The notes under the pieces were generated by a model, which was given only the letters and a program-made list of their open reading frames with translations, searched no databases and had not been told where the DNA came from. From positions 1,488,001 to 1,552,000 of the forward strand of contig NZ_ACQA01000001.1 of the NCBI RefSeq assembly GCF_000182645.1: a stretch of DNA of 64,000 nucleotides, written 5' to 3'. Source of the stretch: Brucella intermedia LMG 3301. GTDB lineage: Bacteria > Pseudomonadota > Alphaproteobacteria > Rhizobiales > Rhizobiaceae. Made by a program: the position numbers and the translations under genes. This document shows, piece after piece, positions 18,113 through 27,637 of this stretch; position 1 is the stretch's first letter, and each line of letters starts with the position of its first letter.

Positions 18113-20716
18113 TCAAGCGCGATCATCGTCCTTGTCCTTGGCTTCCGGCTTTTCCGCACTTGCCTTTTTTGTCCTGACCGCAGACGAATTCTCTCTTTCC
18201 TGCTGCATTAACCCGGAAAGTTTTTCGATTTCCGGCACGCTGAGGACGAGATCGGTCGAGGATGACGACAGATGCAGTCCTTCTTCGTGGAAACGCTCGA
18301 CGATCTGGAAACGCAGCTCATTCTTGATGCCGCCGGTCGATGTAATATCGGCTACATGGGCATAGATATCAAAAACCATCAGTGAATCGTTCATGCTTTG
18401 AAAAGCGACGAAAGGCTCCGGATTCTTCAAGATTGATGGATGGCCACGAACGATTTCCAGCAGCAATGCATGAACCCGGCGCGGTTCCGCAGTATAGGAG
18501 GCCTGCACGTTGATATCGATGCGTCCAAGCTTGTTGCGATGGGTCCAGTTGCCAACGTTACCATTGATAAGCGTCGAATTGGGCACGATGATCGACTGCT
18601 TCTGGAAAGTTTCGACTTCCGTTGCACGCACGCTGATCTTCTTGACGATACCGCTGACCGTGCCGGCCTCCACCCAGTCGCCGACCTTGAAGGGACGCTC
18701 GGCGAGCAGGATGAGACCTGAAACAAAGTTCTGAACGATATTCTGCAGGCCAAAACCGATACCGAGTGAAAGACCACCAGCAATAAGGGCGAGGTTCGAC
18801 ATGTTGAACCCGGCTGCCGATATCCCCATCAAGGCCGCCAGACAGAGACCGACATAGCCTATGACCGTGCGGATCGAATTGCGTACGCCGGAATCGACGC
18901 GCCCGCGCGCCATGACACTGTTGTCGAGCCAGTTCTGGAACCATCGCGTCAGCAGATAACCGATCACAAACAGCAGCACGCCTGACAGCAGCCCCATCAG
19001 CGAGATTGACATATTGCCGATCTGGAAGCCGGTCATCAGCTGATAGAACGTGCTTTTCAGTTCCGCCCACTGGAAGCCCAGCTGCATCAGAACAAGCGGA
19101 ATACCGATCAGCGCCACGACGAGATTGATCAGGATGCCCGCTGCGAGGCCAAGCTGATCCAGCGTCGCGTCATCGAAATGAAAGCGCTCCCGCATTGCCC
19201 TGCCGATCTGGCTGGATGCAAAAGCCTGCTCCTCGGAAATCGCACGCCCGGTCAGGAAACCCATATACATGGTCACAAGGAATGCGCCCGTCACCACGAT
19301 TTGCTGCGATATGAAGCGCGCCATGCCTATATAGCCGAAGACAGCAGTCAGAATAGGCAAAAGCCCCAATATGATGAGGAACGTTCTGAACGCACGCGGC
19401 CACGACCGGACAATGCCATCCTTTTCGCGCTCAACGGGCTTCAGGAAAGCAATTGCCAGAATAAGGACACCGACCATTACGGTAGCGAGCAGGCTTTTCG
19501 CCATCGTCAGCGACAGCGGCGAGGAAAGTATCTGATTGACCGTTCCGAAGAAGGAATCGAGCCCGCTTGTCAGCGCCGTTCCCGTTATCAGCCAGCCCAG
19601 AACACGTCCCGGACGTGGCGCGACCGGAACCAGCCGCCATTGCGGCATATCAGAGCTGATGCAGGCGGATGCCAGCCTGTGGATGAAGAAAACCAGCCCG
19701 AGCACCAGAAAAAGTGACTGGAGAAGAGATGCAATGTCGGTTCTCAAGACATTGAAATAATTCAGAAAAAAGTACGTGGTCGCCAGGAATACACCGACAG
19801 CCGCCGATGGTATCACCGTAGACCAGAAGGCCACCGACAGTCGGCTCAGATAGGAGGGCGACTCCACCGTTGGATCACGCTGATACAGCGTTCCCAGAAC
19901 GCGCCGCGCACCCAGCTGGATGACCAACGCGGCTACGAACGCAAAAAAGGCGGCGGCGAGAAACGAATTGAGCTTGAACGTGCTTACAAAGCGCCACCAT
20001 GACTGGACGATGCGCCAGAGCGATACCATTTGAGAGCTCGCCGCCGATGCAACCTCAGTCCCAAGCGTCGTGTCGATGTTCACGCGCTGGGAAAGCGTCC
20101 TTGCAAAAAGATCCCGGCGCATATCCCCGATTTTTGCGGACATCTGGTTGACGGAAAGCGACGTATCTTCCGTCTCGCCGACAATCGCATTGATTTCCGC
20201 CTTTTCGGAGGTCAGCCGGGCACGTTCTTCGCTGACGATGGCCGGTTCAGGCGGCTGATCGCCCGACGGCGCTGGCCCCAGCTGTTCCAGCCGCGTGTTG
20301 ATTTCGCTTAGACGCGGACGGAATGAAACACCGGCATCAAGAAGCTTCTTTGAAAGAGAATCCAGCTGGAGCTTGAGGTTGGCGAGCGTTTCATCGTTTG
20401 AAGCCGCCTTGGGAAGCTGATCGCTGATCCGTTTCGTCTGCTGCTTCAGATCGTCGATAACGGGCCTTTGCTGCTTGACGACACTGGAAACCGGCGTCGG
20501 CGTTTGTTGCTGATCAGTGACAGCAGGCGTTTGCTGGGCTGTATTGCTTTGGGGAGCCGCAACTGGTGCGGCTTGCGTCGCAGCCGGTGTCGGCTGCTTA
20601 CTGTCCTGTGCGATGGCGGGCGCAAGGCTCCCCGGCGACAGAACGCCGATCAGAAGAGAAAATGCAAGAACACGAAACGTCGATGAATATGCCAATTCAA
20701 TTCTGCCGTTAAACAA
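18113..20716 (-). CDS. MscS-family mechanosensitive channel with long periplasmic N-terminal domain (DUF3772 type)
   Basis: 867 residues. A signal peptide ends near APAIAQ. A Q/P/T-rich linker and coiled-coil-like periplasmic region (about residues 40-230, with repeated DDLKQQTKRISDQLPK-like helices) follow, then about ten transmembrane helices, and finally the MscS pore and beta domains (about 640-830). The pore helix and beta-domain segment read GIGFGLQNIVQNFVSGLILL and AERPFKVGDWVEAG. The C-terminus is a charged cytoplasmic tail (EKPEAKDKDDD). Such large MscS homologues protect against osmotic downshock. The start is uncertain: TTG 20716 is the longest option and TTG 20695 would also leave a signal peptide. 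Confidence 0.9.
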   Translation of the reverse strand: MFNGRIELAYSSTFRVLAFSLLIGVLSPGSLAPAIAQDSKQPTPAATQAAPVAAPQSNTAQQTPAVTDQQQTPTPVSSVVKQQRPVIDDLKQQTKRISDQLPKAASNDETLANLKLQLDSLSKKLLDAGVSFRPRLSEINTRLEQLGPAPSGDQPPEPAIVSEERARLTSEKAEINAIVGETEDTSLSVNQMSAKIGDMRRDLFARTLSQRVNIDTTLGTEVASAASSQMVSLWRIVQSWWRFVSTFKLNSFLAAAFFAFVAALVIQLGARRVLGTLYQRDPTVESPSYLSRLSVAFWSTVIPSAAVGVFLATTYFFLNYFNVLRTDIASLLQSLFLVLGLVFFIHRLASACISSDMPQWRLVPVAPRPGRVLGWLITGTALTSGLDSFFGTVNQILSSPLSLTMAKSLLATVMVGVLILAIAFLKPVEREKDGIVRSWPRAFRTFLIILGLLPILTAVFGYIGMARFISQQIVVTGAFLVTMYMGFLTGRAISEEQAFASSQIGRAMRERFHFDDATLDQLGLAAGILINLVVALIGIPLVLMQLGFQWAELKSTFYQLMTGFQIGNMSISLMGLLSGVLLFVIGYLLTRWFQNWLDNSVMARGRVDSGVRNSIRTVIGYVGLCLAALMGISAAGFNMSNLALIAGGLSLGIGFGLQNIVQNFVSGLILLAERPFKVGDWVEAGTVSGIVKKISVRATEVETFQKQSIIVPNSTLINGNVGNWTHRNKLGRIDINVQASYTAEPRRVHALLLEIVRGHPSILKNPEPFVAFQSMNDSLMVFDIYAHVADITSTGGIKNELRFQIVERFHEEGLHLSSSSTDLVLSVPEIEKLSGLMQQERENSSAVRTKKASAEKPEAKDKDDDRA

Positions 20717-20935
20717 GACATGGTTTCAACATAAAGCGCCCTAAAACGGATGCAAGGCGTGGCTGTTTACAAGATTTCACCGCGCGTAGGAAGCGGACAG
20801 ATACCGTATAAGACAAGCCGTGATGCCAGTATTTCCTTGTTCCCGCGAACACAAATGATTAATGAGGATTCGCAATGAGTGTGAAAAGCTGGCTCGACTC
20901 CACGGATAGACTCTAGAGAAAGTCTTGGCGATTTG

Positions 20936-21352
20936 ATGAAGGGGATGACAAACACGGAACAGCACAAACGGCATGGCTTCATGCTGTTCGTGACCTGCGT
21001 TCTGTCTTTTACCGCTTTTCTCTTTGCCGTCGATTTTTCGTCCATTGATGAGGATGCAGCCCGCAGCCATGCCGGCGGGATCGTAGCAAGACAGGTCGAA
21101 GGCAGTCCGGCGACACCTGTTCGCCAGCAGTCCGCTCCCTCACCCCAGCCCATGCGGGCAATCCTGATCGAAGCCATAGCGGCCAAAATCAAGACAGCTT
21201 ATCTCGATGGCACCGGGGCGGCCCTGCTTGTTGCTTCGGCAGGCGTGATACTGCCAGAGACGAAATCAGCCGAAGCGGCGCAGAATTTCCCGCGTCTCGC
21301 GGTCTTGCAGAGACATTTTGGCTCTGCCCGTGCGCCTCCGAAAAGCGCATAA
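20936..21352 (+). CDS. Hypothetical membrane-anchored protein upstream of secDF
   Basis: About 138 residues, not recognised. One hydrophobic helix near the N-terminus (FMLFVTCVLSFTAFLFAV) is followed by a short acidic segment, then a P/Q-rich stretch and an alanine-rich region. The start is uncertain (ATG 20936 or ATG 20945; GAAGGGG directly touches the second). It lies 111 nt upstream of secDF on the same strand, at a place where yajC is usual in other genomes, but it does not look like YajC. Composition is compatible with coding but the evidence is weak. Confidence 0.45.
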   Translation: MKGMTNTEQHKRHGFMLFVTCVLSFTAFLFAVDFSSIDEDAARSHAGGIVARQVEGSPATPVRQQSAPSPQPMRAILIEAIAAKIKTAYLDGTGAALLVASAGVILPETKSAEAAQNFPRLAVLQRHFGSARAPPKSA

Positions 21353-21463
21353 TACGCCATTCTTGATGATTGGCCCTTACCAATCCTAACGCCCGTAATA
21401 AACAAAGCCCGCACCGCCACTCAGTTAGTGGCAATTGGGGCGCACCAACCGGAACCTTAATCC

Positions 21464-23998
21464 ATGCGTACTTCGAAATGGGTGGTTGCGCTGTATAGCC
21501 TGATCGTTGTGATCGGCGTTATCATCGCCTTGCCCAACTTTTTTACCCAGAAGCACCTCGACGCGATGCCGTCCTGGTTCCCGAAGCGTCAGGTCACGCT
21601 CGGTCTCGACCTGCGCGGCGGCTCCTATCTCGTGCTTGAAGTTGATGCCGCTGGTCTGAAAAAGGACCGTCTGCGGACCCTGCTGGACGATGCCCGCAGC
21701 AAGCTGCGCGCCGAGCGTATCCAGCCGCAGTCCATCCGCGCAGTTGGCGATGCCGTTGTCGTCACCATTCCCGACGCCGATCAGCGTTCCAAGGCGGAAA
21801 CTGCACTGCGCACCTTGATCTCGCAGGTCAACACCAGCGGTTTCGGCACTGCGATCAACGACATCGATGTCGCCTCGACCGACAACCAGGTGCGTCTGAC
21901 CCTGACCGAGGCGGGCTTCAACTACCGTCTCGACGCCGCTCTCCAGCAGAGCCTCGAAATCATCCGTCAGCGCGTTGACCAGGTCGGCGTTGCCGAGCCT
22001 TCCATCCAGCGTGTGGGTTCGGATCGCATCGTCGTTCAGCTTCCCGGTCTCCAGGACCCGGCACAGCTTCGCCAGCTTCTCGGAAGCACGGCGAAGATGA
22101 GCTTCCACATGGTTGCTGATGCCAATCCGAACGATCCGCCGCCTCCCGGCGTAACGATCATGCCGGATTCCAAGGACCCGAACATCAAGTTCCCGATCGA
22201 GGATCAGATCGCCCTTTCCGGCGAGCGTCTCACTGACGCGCGTGCGGGCTTCGACCAGCGCACCAATGAGCCGATCGTCTCCTTCCGTTTCGACAGCCTT
22301 GGTGCCCGCCAGTTCGCGGACATTACGACCAAGAACGTCAATCGTCCGTTCGCAATCGTGCTCGATGGCAAGGTGCTGAGCGCACCGGTCATCCGCGAAC
22401 CGATCACCGGCGGTTCGGGCCAGATTTCCGGCAGCTTCACGGTCCAGGACACGGTTGTCCTTTCCGCGCTCCTTCGCGCTGGCGCCCTCCCCGCTCCGCT
22501 TACCGTTATCGAAGAACGAACCGTTGGTCCGGATCTTGGCGGTGACGCTATCAAGATGGGCCTGATCACTGGCATCGTCGGCTTTGTGCTTGTTGCGGTC
22601 TTCATCCAGCTGCTTTATGGCGTCTGGGGTACCATTGCGAACGTGGCGCTGCTGCTCCACACCTTGCTCACCTTCTCTGCATTGAGCCTTATCGGGGCAA
22701 CGCTGACATTGCCCGGTATTGCCGGTATCATTCTCGGTATTGGCATCGCGGTCGACGCCAATATTCTCATCAACGAACGTATTCGTGAAGAAACGCGCCG
22801 AGGCCTCGGAGCCATGGCGGCGCTGGACAAGGGCTTCCACAGCGCTTTCTCCACCATCGTGGATGCGAACGTTACGTCCCTGATCTCAACCTTGCTGCTC
22901 TTCACGTTCGGCACGGGTCCGGTTCGCGGCTTTGCCATCACCATGATGCTCGGTATCGCGATCTCCATGTTCACGGATGTGACGCTGGTGCGCATGGTCA
23001 TGGCCTGGTACGTACGCAAGCGTAAGCTGAAGGTGCTCGTCATCGAGCCATTCCTGAAATTCGTTCCCGAAAAGACGAACATCAGCTTCATGAACGCCCG
23101 TTTCGTCGGCATCGGCGTCTCGATCGTCCTGTCCATCCTTTCGATTGGTCTGTTCTTCAAGCCGGGTCTCAATTACGGCATCGATTTCAAGGGCGGTATC
23201 CAGGCGGAAATCGTCACGTCACAACCTGCCGATCTGGCACAATTGCGTGAGAAGCTTGGCGCGCTTGGCCTTGGTGAAGTAGCACTGCAGTCTGCAGGCA
23301 GTCCGAATGACGTACTGATCCGTGTGCAGCGTCAGGATGGTGGCGAAGAAGCGCAGACGGCCGCCGTCAACAAGATGCGCCAGGCCGTAACCGAGCTTGA
23401 TCCCGGCGTGAAGATCGAACGGACGGAAGTCGTCGGTCCGAAGGTTTCGGGCGAATTGGCCCGTTCCGGCTTCATCGCCGTTGTCCTTTCGGCACTCGGT
23501 ATGCTCATCTATCTGTGGTGGCGTTTCGAGTGGTTCTTCGCGATGGGAGCGATCATCACGCTCATTCTCGACACCACGAAGATGGTCGGCTTTTTCGCGC
23601 TGTTCCAGCTCGACTTCAACCTGACCGCCATCGCAGCGCTTCTGACCGCCATCGGCTACTCGGTAAACGACAAGGTCGTGGTTTATGACCGCATGCGTGA
23701 AAACATGCGCCTTTATAAATCAAAACCACTGCGCGAGATCGTCGACATGAGTATCAATCAGGTGCTCGTGCGCTGTATTTATACATCGGTGACGACATTC
23801 CTGTGTATGGTTCCGATGGCCATCTGGGGTGGCAGCGCGGTTCATAATTTTGCCGTGCCGATGCTGTTCGGTATCGTGATCGCAACGTCGTCGTCGATCT
23901 TCATCGCTGCTCCGATTCTGCTTCTGCTGGGCAACTGGTGGCAGCACCGGAAGGAAGCCCATCAGGCTATCGAAGACAGCGCTGCAGCGCAGAAATAA
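21464..23998 (+). CDS. secDF: Fused protein translocase subunit SecDF
   Basis: 844 residues, SecD and SecF in one chain, as is usual in Hyphomicrobiales. The SecD half starts with a transmembrane helix and the LGLDLRGGSYLVLEVD motif (about residue 47), has the P1 head domain, and carries GIGIAVDANILINERIREE near residue 430. The SecF half begins near residue 535 with GLNYGIDFKGGIQAEI and carries YSVNDKVVVYDRMREN near 735. Together these form 12 helices that use the proton gradient to pull secreted proteins through SecYEG. No yajC is adjacent. A GC-rich hairpin follows the gene. Confidence 0.95.
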   Translation: MRTSKWVVALYSLIVVIGVIIALPNFFTQKHLDAMPSWFPKRQVTLGLDLRGGSYLVLEVDAAGLKKDRLRTLLDDARSKLRAERIQPQSIRAVGDAVVVTIPDADQRSKAETALRTLISQVNTSGFGTAINDIDVASTDNQVRLTLTEAGFNYRLDAALQQSLEIIRQRVDQVGVAEPSIQRVGSDRIVVQLPGLQDPAQLRQLLGSTAKMSFHMVADANPNDPPPPGVTIMPDSKDPNIKFPIEDQIALSGERLTDARAGFDQRTNEPIVSFRFDSLGARQFADITTKNVNRPFAIVLDGKVLSAPVIREPITGGSGQISGSFTVQDTVVLSALLRAGALPAPLTVIEERTVGPDLGGDAIKMGLITGIVGFVLVAVFIQLLYGVWGTIANVALLLHTLLTFSALSLIGATLTLPGIAGIILGIGIAVDANILINERIREETRRGLGAMAALDKGFHSAFSTIVDANVTSLISTLLLFTFGTGPVRGFAITMMLGIAISMFTDVTLVRMVMAWYVRKRKLKVLVIEPFLKFVPEKTNISFMNARFVGIGVSIVLSILSIGLFFKPGLNYGIDFKGGIQAEIVTSQPADLAQLREKLGALGLGEVALQSAGSPNDVLIRVQRQDGGEEAQTAAVNKMRQAVTELDPGVKIERTEVVGPKVSGELARSGFIAVVLSALGMLIYLWWRFEWFFAMGAIITLILDTTKMVGFFALFQLDFNLTAIAALLTAIGYSVNDKVVVYDRMRENMRLYKSKPLREIVDMSINQVLVRCIYTSVTTFLCMVPMAIWGGSAVHNFAVPMLFGIVIATSSSIFIAAPILLLLGNWWQHRKEAHQAIEDSAAAQK

Positions 23999-24006
23999 AA
24001 TCATTC

Positions 24007-24034
24007 GCCGGGCAAGGCTCAGTCCTTGCCCGGC
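24007..24034 (+). terminator. Hairpin after secDF
   Basis: A perfect 11-bp stem, gccgggcaagg / ccttgcccggc, with a 6-nt loop begins 9 nt after the secDF stop. It lacks a T run, so it may be a transcript-stabilising or Rho-assisted element rather than a classic terminator. Confidence 0.55.
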
Positions 24035-24077
24035 ATCCACATGCAAAAACCGAGAAGCCAGAGGGGGAAGGCACCTG

Positions 24078-25922
24078 ATGCCCCATGACACGCCTTTGAT
24101 TGCGACAATCGTCATCGGGTTATGCCTGGCCTTCATCTTCGGTGCGATAGCCACCCGTTTGAAAATATCGCCTCTCGTTGGCTATCTCCTTGCCGGTGTT
24201 ATTGCCGGTCCCCATACTCCCGGCTTCGTCGCAGATCAGGACCTCATCCTTCAGCTCGCCGAAATCGGTGTCATCCTGCTGATGTTCGGTGTGGGCTTGC
24301 ATTTTTCGCTTAAGGATCTTCTTTCCGTCAAAGCCATCGCGGTGCCCGGCGCGCTTGCGCAGATTGCCGCCGCCGCCGCACTTGGCACGGGCCTCGGCCT
24401 GGCCCTCGGCTGGGATGTTCAGGCGGGTCTGGTTTTCGGCCTGGCCCTTTCAACCGCCAGTACAGTCGTCCTGCTCCGCGCCATGCAGGAGCGCCGCCTG
24501 ATCGATACAGAGCGTGGGCGCATTGCCGTCGGCTGGCTGATCGTCGAAGATCTCGCCATGGTCATGGCCCTGGTATTGCTTCCGGCCATTGCCAGCGTCA
24601 CCGGTCGCGCTGAAGGCACGGCAGCAAGCGATCCAATTGTTTCATGGCTTGGCCTCGGCATAGGCGGCATCATTCTTCTCACCATTGCCAAGGTCATTGT
24701 CTTCGTTGCGCTGATGCTCATAGTCGGGCGCAAGGTCATACCGTGGCTTCTCAACGTCGTGGCCCAGACCGGCTCGCGTGAACTGTTTCGTCTCGGTGTG
24801 CTCGCCATAGCACTGGGCGTTGCCTTCGGCGCTGCCCATCTGTTTGGCGTTTCCTTCGCGTTGGGCGCGTTCTTCGCCGGCATGGTGATGAGCGAATCCG
24901 AGCTCAGCCATCGGGCAGCGGAAGAATCCCTCCCCTTGCGCGACGCTTTCGCGGTGCTGTTCTTCATTTCCGTCGGCATGCTGTTCGATCCGATGAGCCT
25001 TGTTCGCGATCCGCTCCCGCTACTGGGAACACTCGCCATCATTCTCGTCGGAAAATCGGTTGCGGCGTTCTTTATCGTTCGCGCTTTCCGTCGCCCGATC
25101 AGCACGGCGCTCACCATTTCCGCAAGCCTTGCGCAAATCGGTGAGTTCTCCTTCATTCTTGCTGGGTTGGGCGTCAGCCTCAATCTACTCCCTCCGGCGG
25201 GGCGCGATCTCATTCTCGCTGGCGCAATCCTCTCGATTTTCCTCAATCCGGTCATGTTCATCGTGGCAGAGCGGATGCGGCCATGGATCGAGAAGCGGAG
25301 CAAGGGCGAAATTACAGCTGGTGACAACAGCGATGTCGAACCCAGCATTTCCGAGCCCGAGCCTTTACCGCAAACATTGCTGGTCGGACACACGATTGTC
25401 GTTGGCTATGGCCAAATCGGTGCGGGGATCGCAGAAGGATTGCAGGCGCAAACTTCGCCTTTCCTCGTGATTGAAGATTCGCCGAAAGTCAGCGCATCTT
25501 TGAAGGATAAAGCCATTGAGGCGATTACCGGCAATGCCTCCGATTCGGAAATATTGGAGGCCGCCAATCCGTCAGCTGCTCGAAATCTAGTCATCGCGAT
25601 ACCCAACGCCTTTGAGGCTGGTCGGGTGACAGCGCTGGCTCGAGCTGCCAACCCGGAAATCAACATCGTCGTGCGCGCCTGCTCGAAGGCAGAAGCACAA
25701 TATCTGCATGATCTTGGCGCCAATTCTGTCATTCTGGGAGAAGCAGAAATTGCAGCCGCCATGGCGAAGGCAATCGGCACCGAGATCAAGAGGAAAAACG
25801 CCGACACCGTTTCGGAAGGCGCCCCTCAGACAGGCATAATGGGGATAATATCGGACGGAACAACCGATATTATGGGCAAAAAAGGGGATGATATGAAGCA
25901 TGAAGGCGTGGTGACCGGTTGA
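24078..25922 (+). CDS. CPA2-family monovalent cation:proton antiporter with RCK domain (YbaL/KefB-like)
   Basis: 614 residues. Residues 1-390 hold about 12 transmembrane helices with the CPA2 features PLVGYLLAGVIAGP and GLALSTASTVVLLRAM. A cytoplasmic TrkA-N/RCK domain follows from about 420, with the nucleotide-binding motif VVGYGQIGAGIAEGL. The closest match I recognise is YbaL of E. coli, a predicted K+/H+ antiporter. GAGGGGGAAGG precedes ATG 24078. The stop overlaps the start of the next gene by one base (TGATG), so the two are translationally coupled. Confidence 0.88.
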   Translation: MPHDTPLIATIVIGLCLAFIFGAIATRLKISPLVGYLLAGVIAGPHTPGFVADQDLILQLAEIGVILLMFGVGLHFSLKDLLSVKAIAVPGALAQIAAAAALGTGLGLALGWDVQAGLVFGLALSTASTVVLLRAMQERRLIDTERGRIAVGWLIVEDLAMVMALVLLPAIASVTGRAEGTAASDPIVSWLGLGIGGIILLTIAKVIVFVALMLIVGRKVIPWLLNVVAQTGSRELFRLGVLAIALGVAFGAAHLFGVSFALGAFFAGMVMSESELSHRAAEESLPLRDAFAVLFFISVGMLFDPMSLVRDPLPLLGTLAIILVGKSVAAFFIVRAFRRPISTALTISASLAQIGEFSFILAGLGVSLNLLPPAGRDLILAGAILSIFLNPVMFIVAERMRPWIEKRSKGEITAGDNSDVEPSISEPEPLPQTLLVGHTIVVGYGQIGAGIAEGLQAQTSPFLVIEDSPKVSASLKDKAIEAITGNASDSEILEAANPSAARNLVIAIPNAFEAGRVTALARAANPEINIVVRACSKAEAQYLHDLGANSVILGEAEIAAAMAKAIGTEIKRKNADTVSEGAPQTGIMGIISDGTTDIMGKKGDDMKHEGVVTG

Positions 25923-26869
25923 TGAAAGCAAAGGATTACATCTGGCCGGTCGTAGGCATTTGCGCAGTTGGAATTTCGGTCTGGCTCCTTTATCGAGAGC
26001 TTCGCAGCATCTCGCTGGATGATGTTCTGGACAGTTTTTATGCCATCCGCACCCATCATTGGATTCTTGCGGCTGGCTCCGCGCTTCTCGCCTATAGTTC
26101 GCTTGCAGGCTATGATCGTATCGCGCTCCTGCATCTCAAGCGCAAAATCTCCTGGCTGTTCATCGCGCTCTGCTCTTTCACCACCTACGCCTTGTCGCAC
26201 AATATCGGGGCCTCCGTCGTCTCCGGCGCCGTGGTGCGCTATCGAGCGTACTCCTCGCAAGGCATGCCCGGCAGTGAAATCGCCGTTCTCATCGCTTTCT
26301 GCTCCTTCACGTTCATTCTTGGCGTCATCATAACTTCCAGCGTCGTTCTTCTACTCGAACCGCACATTCTGATGCGATTCAACGAGGAGCTGACACCGAC
26401 GGTCTCTATCGTTATTGCTCTTTTGATGCTGGCATTCGTGCTGGTTTATGTCTTCGGCAGCTGGTTGGGCCTGCGCCCGCTGAAGATCGGCAGCTTCCGT
26501 CTGGAATATCCGCGCATGTCGGTGGTTGTGCAACAGCTCATCGTCGCTCCTCTGGAACTGATCGGCGCCGCCGGCATCATATATTTTGCCCTGCCCGAAG
26601 CCGGTAATCCCGGATTTCTCATTATTCTCGGCATTTTTCTGGTCTCGTTTTCGGCAGCCCTGATATCGCACGCTCCCGGTGGTCTCGGTGTCCTGGAGCT
26701 CGTTTTCCTCACAGGTCTGCCGGACATGGATCAGGCCGATGTCCTGGCCGCCCTGATCGTCTTCCGCCTGCTCTACCTGCTTATTCCGTTCGCAATGTCG
26801 CTCGTGGTGGTACTGGTTTTCGAAAAGTCCCAATTTCTGCTGCGCTGGAACGAAAAACAGCAGAAATAG
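25922..26869 (+). CDS. YbhN/UPF0104-family integral membrane protein
   Basis: 315 residues from ATG 25922, which overlaps the antiporter stop by 1 nt. About eight transmembrane helices are present. The family motif region HNIGASVVSGAVVRYRAYSS sits in the middle and SHAPGGLGVLELVFL near the C-terminus. This is the lysylphosphatidylglycerol-synthetase-like membrane fold without the catalytic transferase domain. Function is not established; relatives flank lipid- or envelope-related genes. Coupling to a cation antiporter is a notable arrangement. Confidence 0.82.
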   Translation: MKAKDYIWPVVGICAVGISVWLLYRELRSISLDDVLDSFYAIRTHHWILAAGSALLAYSSLAGYDRIALLHLKRKISWLFIALCSFTTYALSHNIGASVVSGAVVRYRAYSSQGMPGSEIAVLIAFCSFTFILGVIITSSVVLLLEPHILMRFNEELTPTVSIVIALLMLAFVLVYVFGSWLGLRPLKIGSFRLEYPRMSVVVQQLIVAPLELIGAAGIIYFALPEAGNPGFLIILGIFLVSFSAALISHAPGGLGVLELVFLTGLPDMDQADVLAALIVFRLLYLLIPFAMSLVVVLVFEKSQFLLRWNEKQQK

Positions 26870-26880
26870 GAGCGGACCCA

Positions 26881-26915
26881 GGGCAGAGTATATTTTTCAC
26901 AAACTCTGCCCTTAT
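26881..26915 (+). terminator. Probable terminator after the YbhN-like gene
   Basis: A 9-bp stem, gggcagagt (26881-26889) with actctgccc (26903-26911), is followed by ttatttg and starts 12 nt after the stop codon. Confidence 0.65.
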
Positions 26916-27034
26916 TTGAATTTATCTTCCTTAAAATAGCGGCTGACGCCGCCTATCTTGGAACCAGTTTCGAGAAGCATCGACATTGCGAAATTGAACG
27001 CCCTCCCAAGGCTTTATCCAAGAGGAAAAAACGC

Positions 27035-27598
27035 ATGCCTGCGACATTGATCATCCCCGGTTACAAGGGATCGGAAGCAGGCCACTGGCAGCGCCAATGG
27101 TTGCATGACGATCCGTCAGCATTGCTCGTCGAACAGGACGACTGGCACTATCCCGTTCTATCCGACTGGATGCACGCGCTCGAAGCCAAGCTGGCTGAAA
27201 ATCCCGGCGCAGTTCTGGTTGCCCATAGTCTGGGCTGTGCGCTCGTCGCACATCTGGCTAGCCGCCCATCGGCCGCTCATGTGGCGGGTGCACTTCTCGT
27301 TGCACCGGCCGACGCCGAGACCATGGCCCGCAAGGATAGCCGCTTCCAGAGCTTTGCTCCGCTGCCCCGCCGTGAACTGGGTTTTCCTTCCATCGTCGTG
27401 GCAAGTCGCAACGATGAATATATGAGCTTTGCCAAGGCTGAAGCGCTTTCGCATGTGTGGGGATCGGGCTTTGTCGATCTTGGTCATGCCGGTCACATCA
27501 ACGTGGCAAGCGGATTCAGCCGCTGGCCTGAGGGGATTATCCTCGCCTCCTCTCTTCACAGAGAACCTGTAAACAACACGCTTTCCCAAGCAGCGTGA
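27035..27598 (+). CDS. RBBP9/YdeN-type serine hydrolase
   Basis: 187 residues, a small alpha/beta hydrolase. It begins TLIIPGYKGSEAGHWQRQW, a signature of the RBBP9/YdeN family. The nucleophile is S65 in VAHSLGCAL, the acid is probably the aspartate in RNDEYM near residue 129, and the histidine is in GHAGHINVASGF near residue 150. Substrates are unknown for bacterial members. AGAGGAAAAA lies before ATG 27035. It converges on cysW, with a shared terminator between them, and occupies the place where cysA would be expected. Confidence 0.88.
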   Translation: MPATLIIPGYKGSEAGHWQRQWLHDDPSALLVEQDDWHYPVLSDWMHALEAKLAENPGAVLVAHSLGCALVAHLASRPSAAHVAGALLVAPADAETMARKDSRFQSFAPLPRRELGFPSIVVASRNDEYMSFAKAEALSHVWGSGFVDLGHAGHINVASGFSRWPEGIILASSLHREPVNNTLSQAA

Positions 27599-27603
27599 CC
27601 GCC

Positions 27604-27630
27604 AGCCGCCCATTTTTCGAATGGGCGGCT
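27604..27630. terminator. Bidirectional terminator between hydrolase and cysW
   Basis: A 10-bp stem, agccgcccat / atgggcggct, with a short loop lies between the two convergent stop codons, with cttcattt on the plus side. Confidence 0.75.
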
Positions 27631-27637
27631 CTTCATT

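Noticed and set aside
20767..21192. Minus-strand frame opposite the hypothetical gene upstream of secDF
   Set aside because: It has no hydrophobic anchor, no ribosome-binding site and no family resemblance; the plus-strand frame is the better, though still weak, candidate.
21425..22840. Long minus-strand open frame (471 codons) inside secDF
   Set aside because: It is exactly antisense to secDF, is charged and repetitive in composition (rich in Arg, Asp, Gln), and has no family resemblance; it results from the GC-rich codon pattern of secDF.
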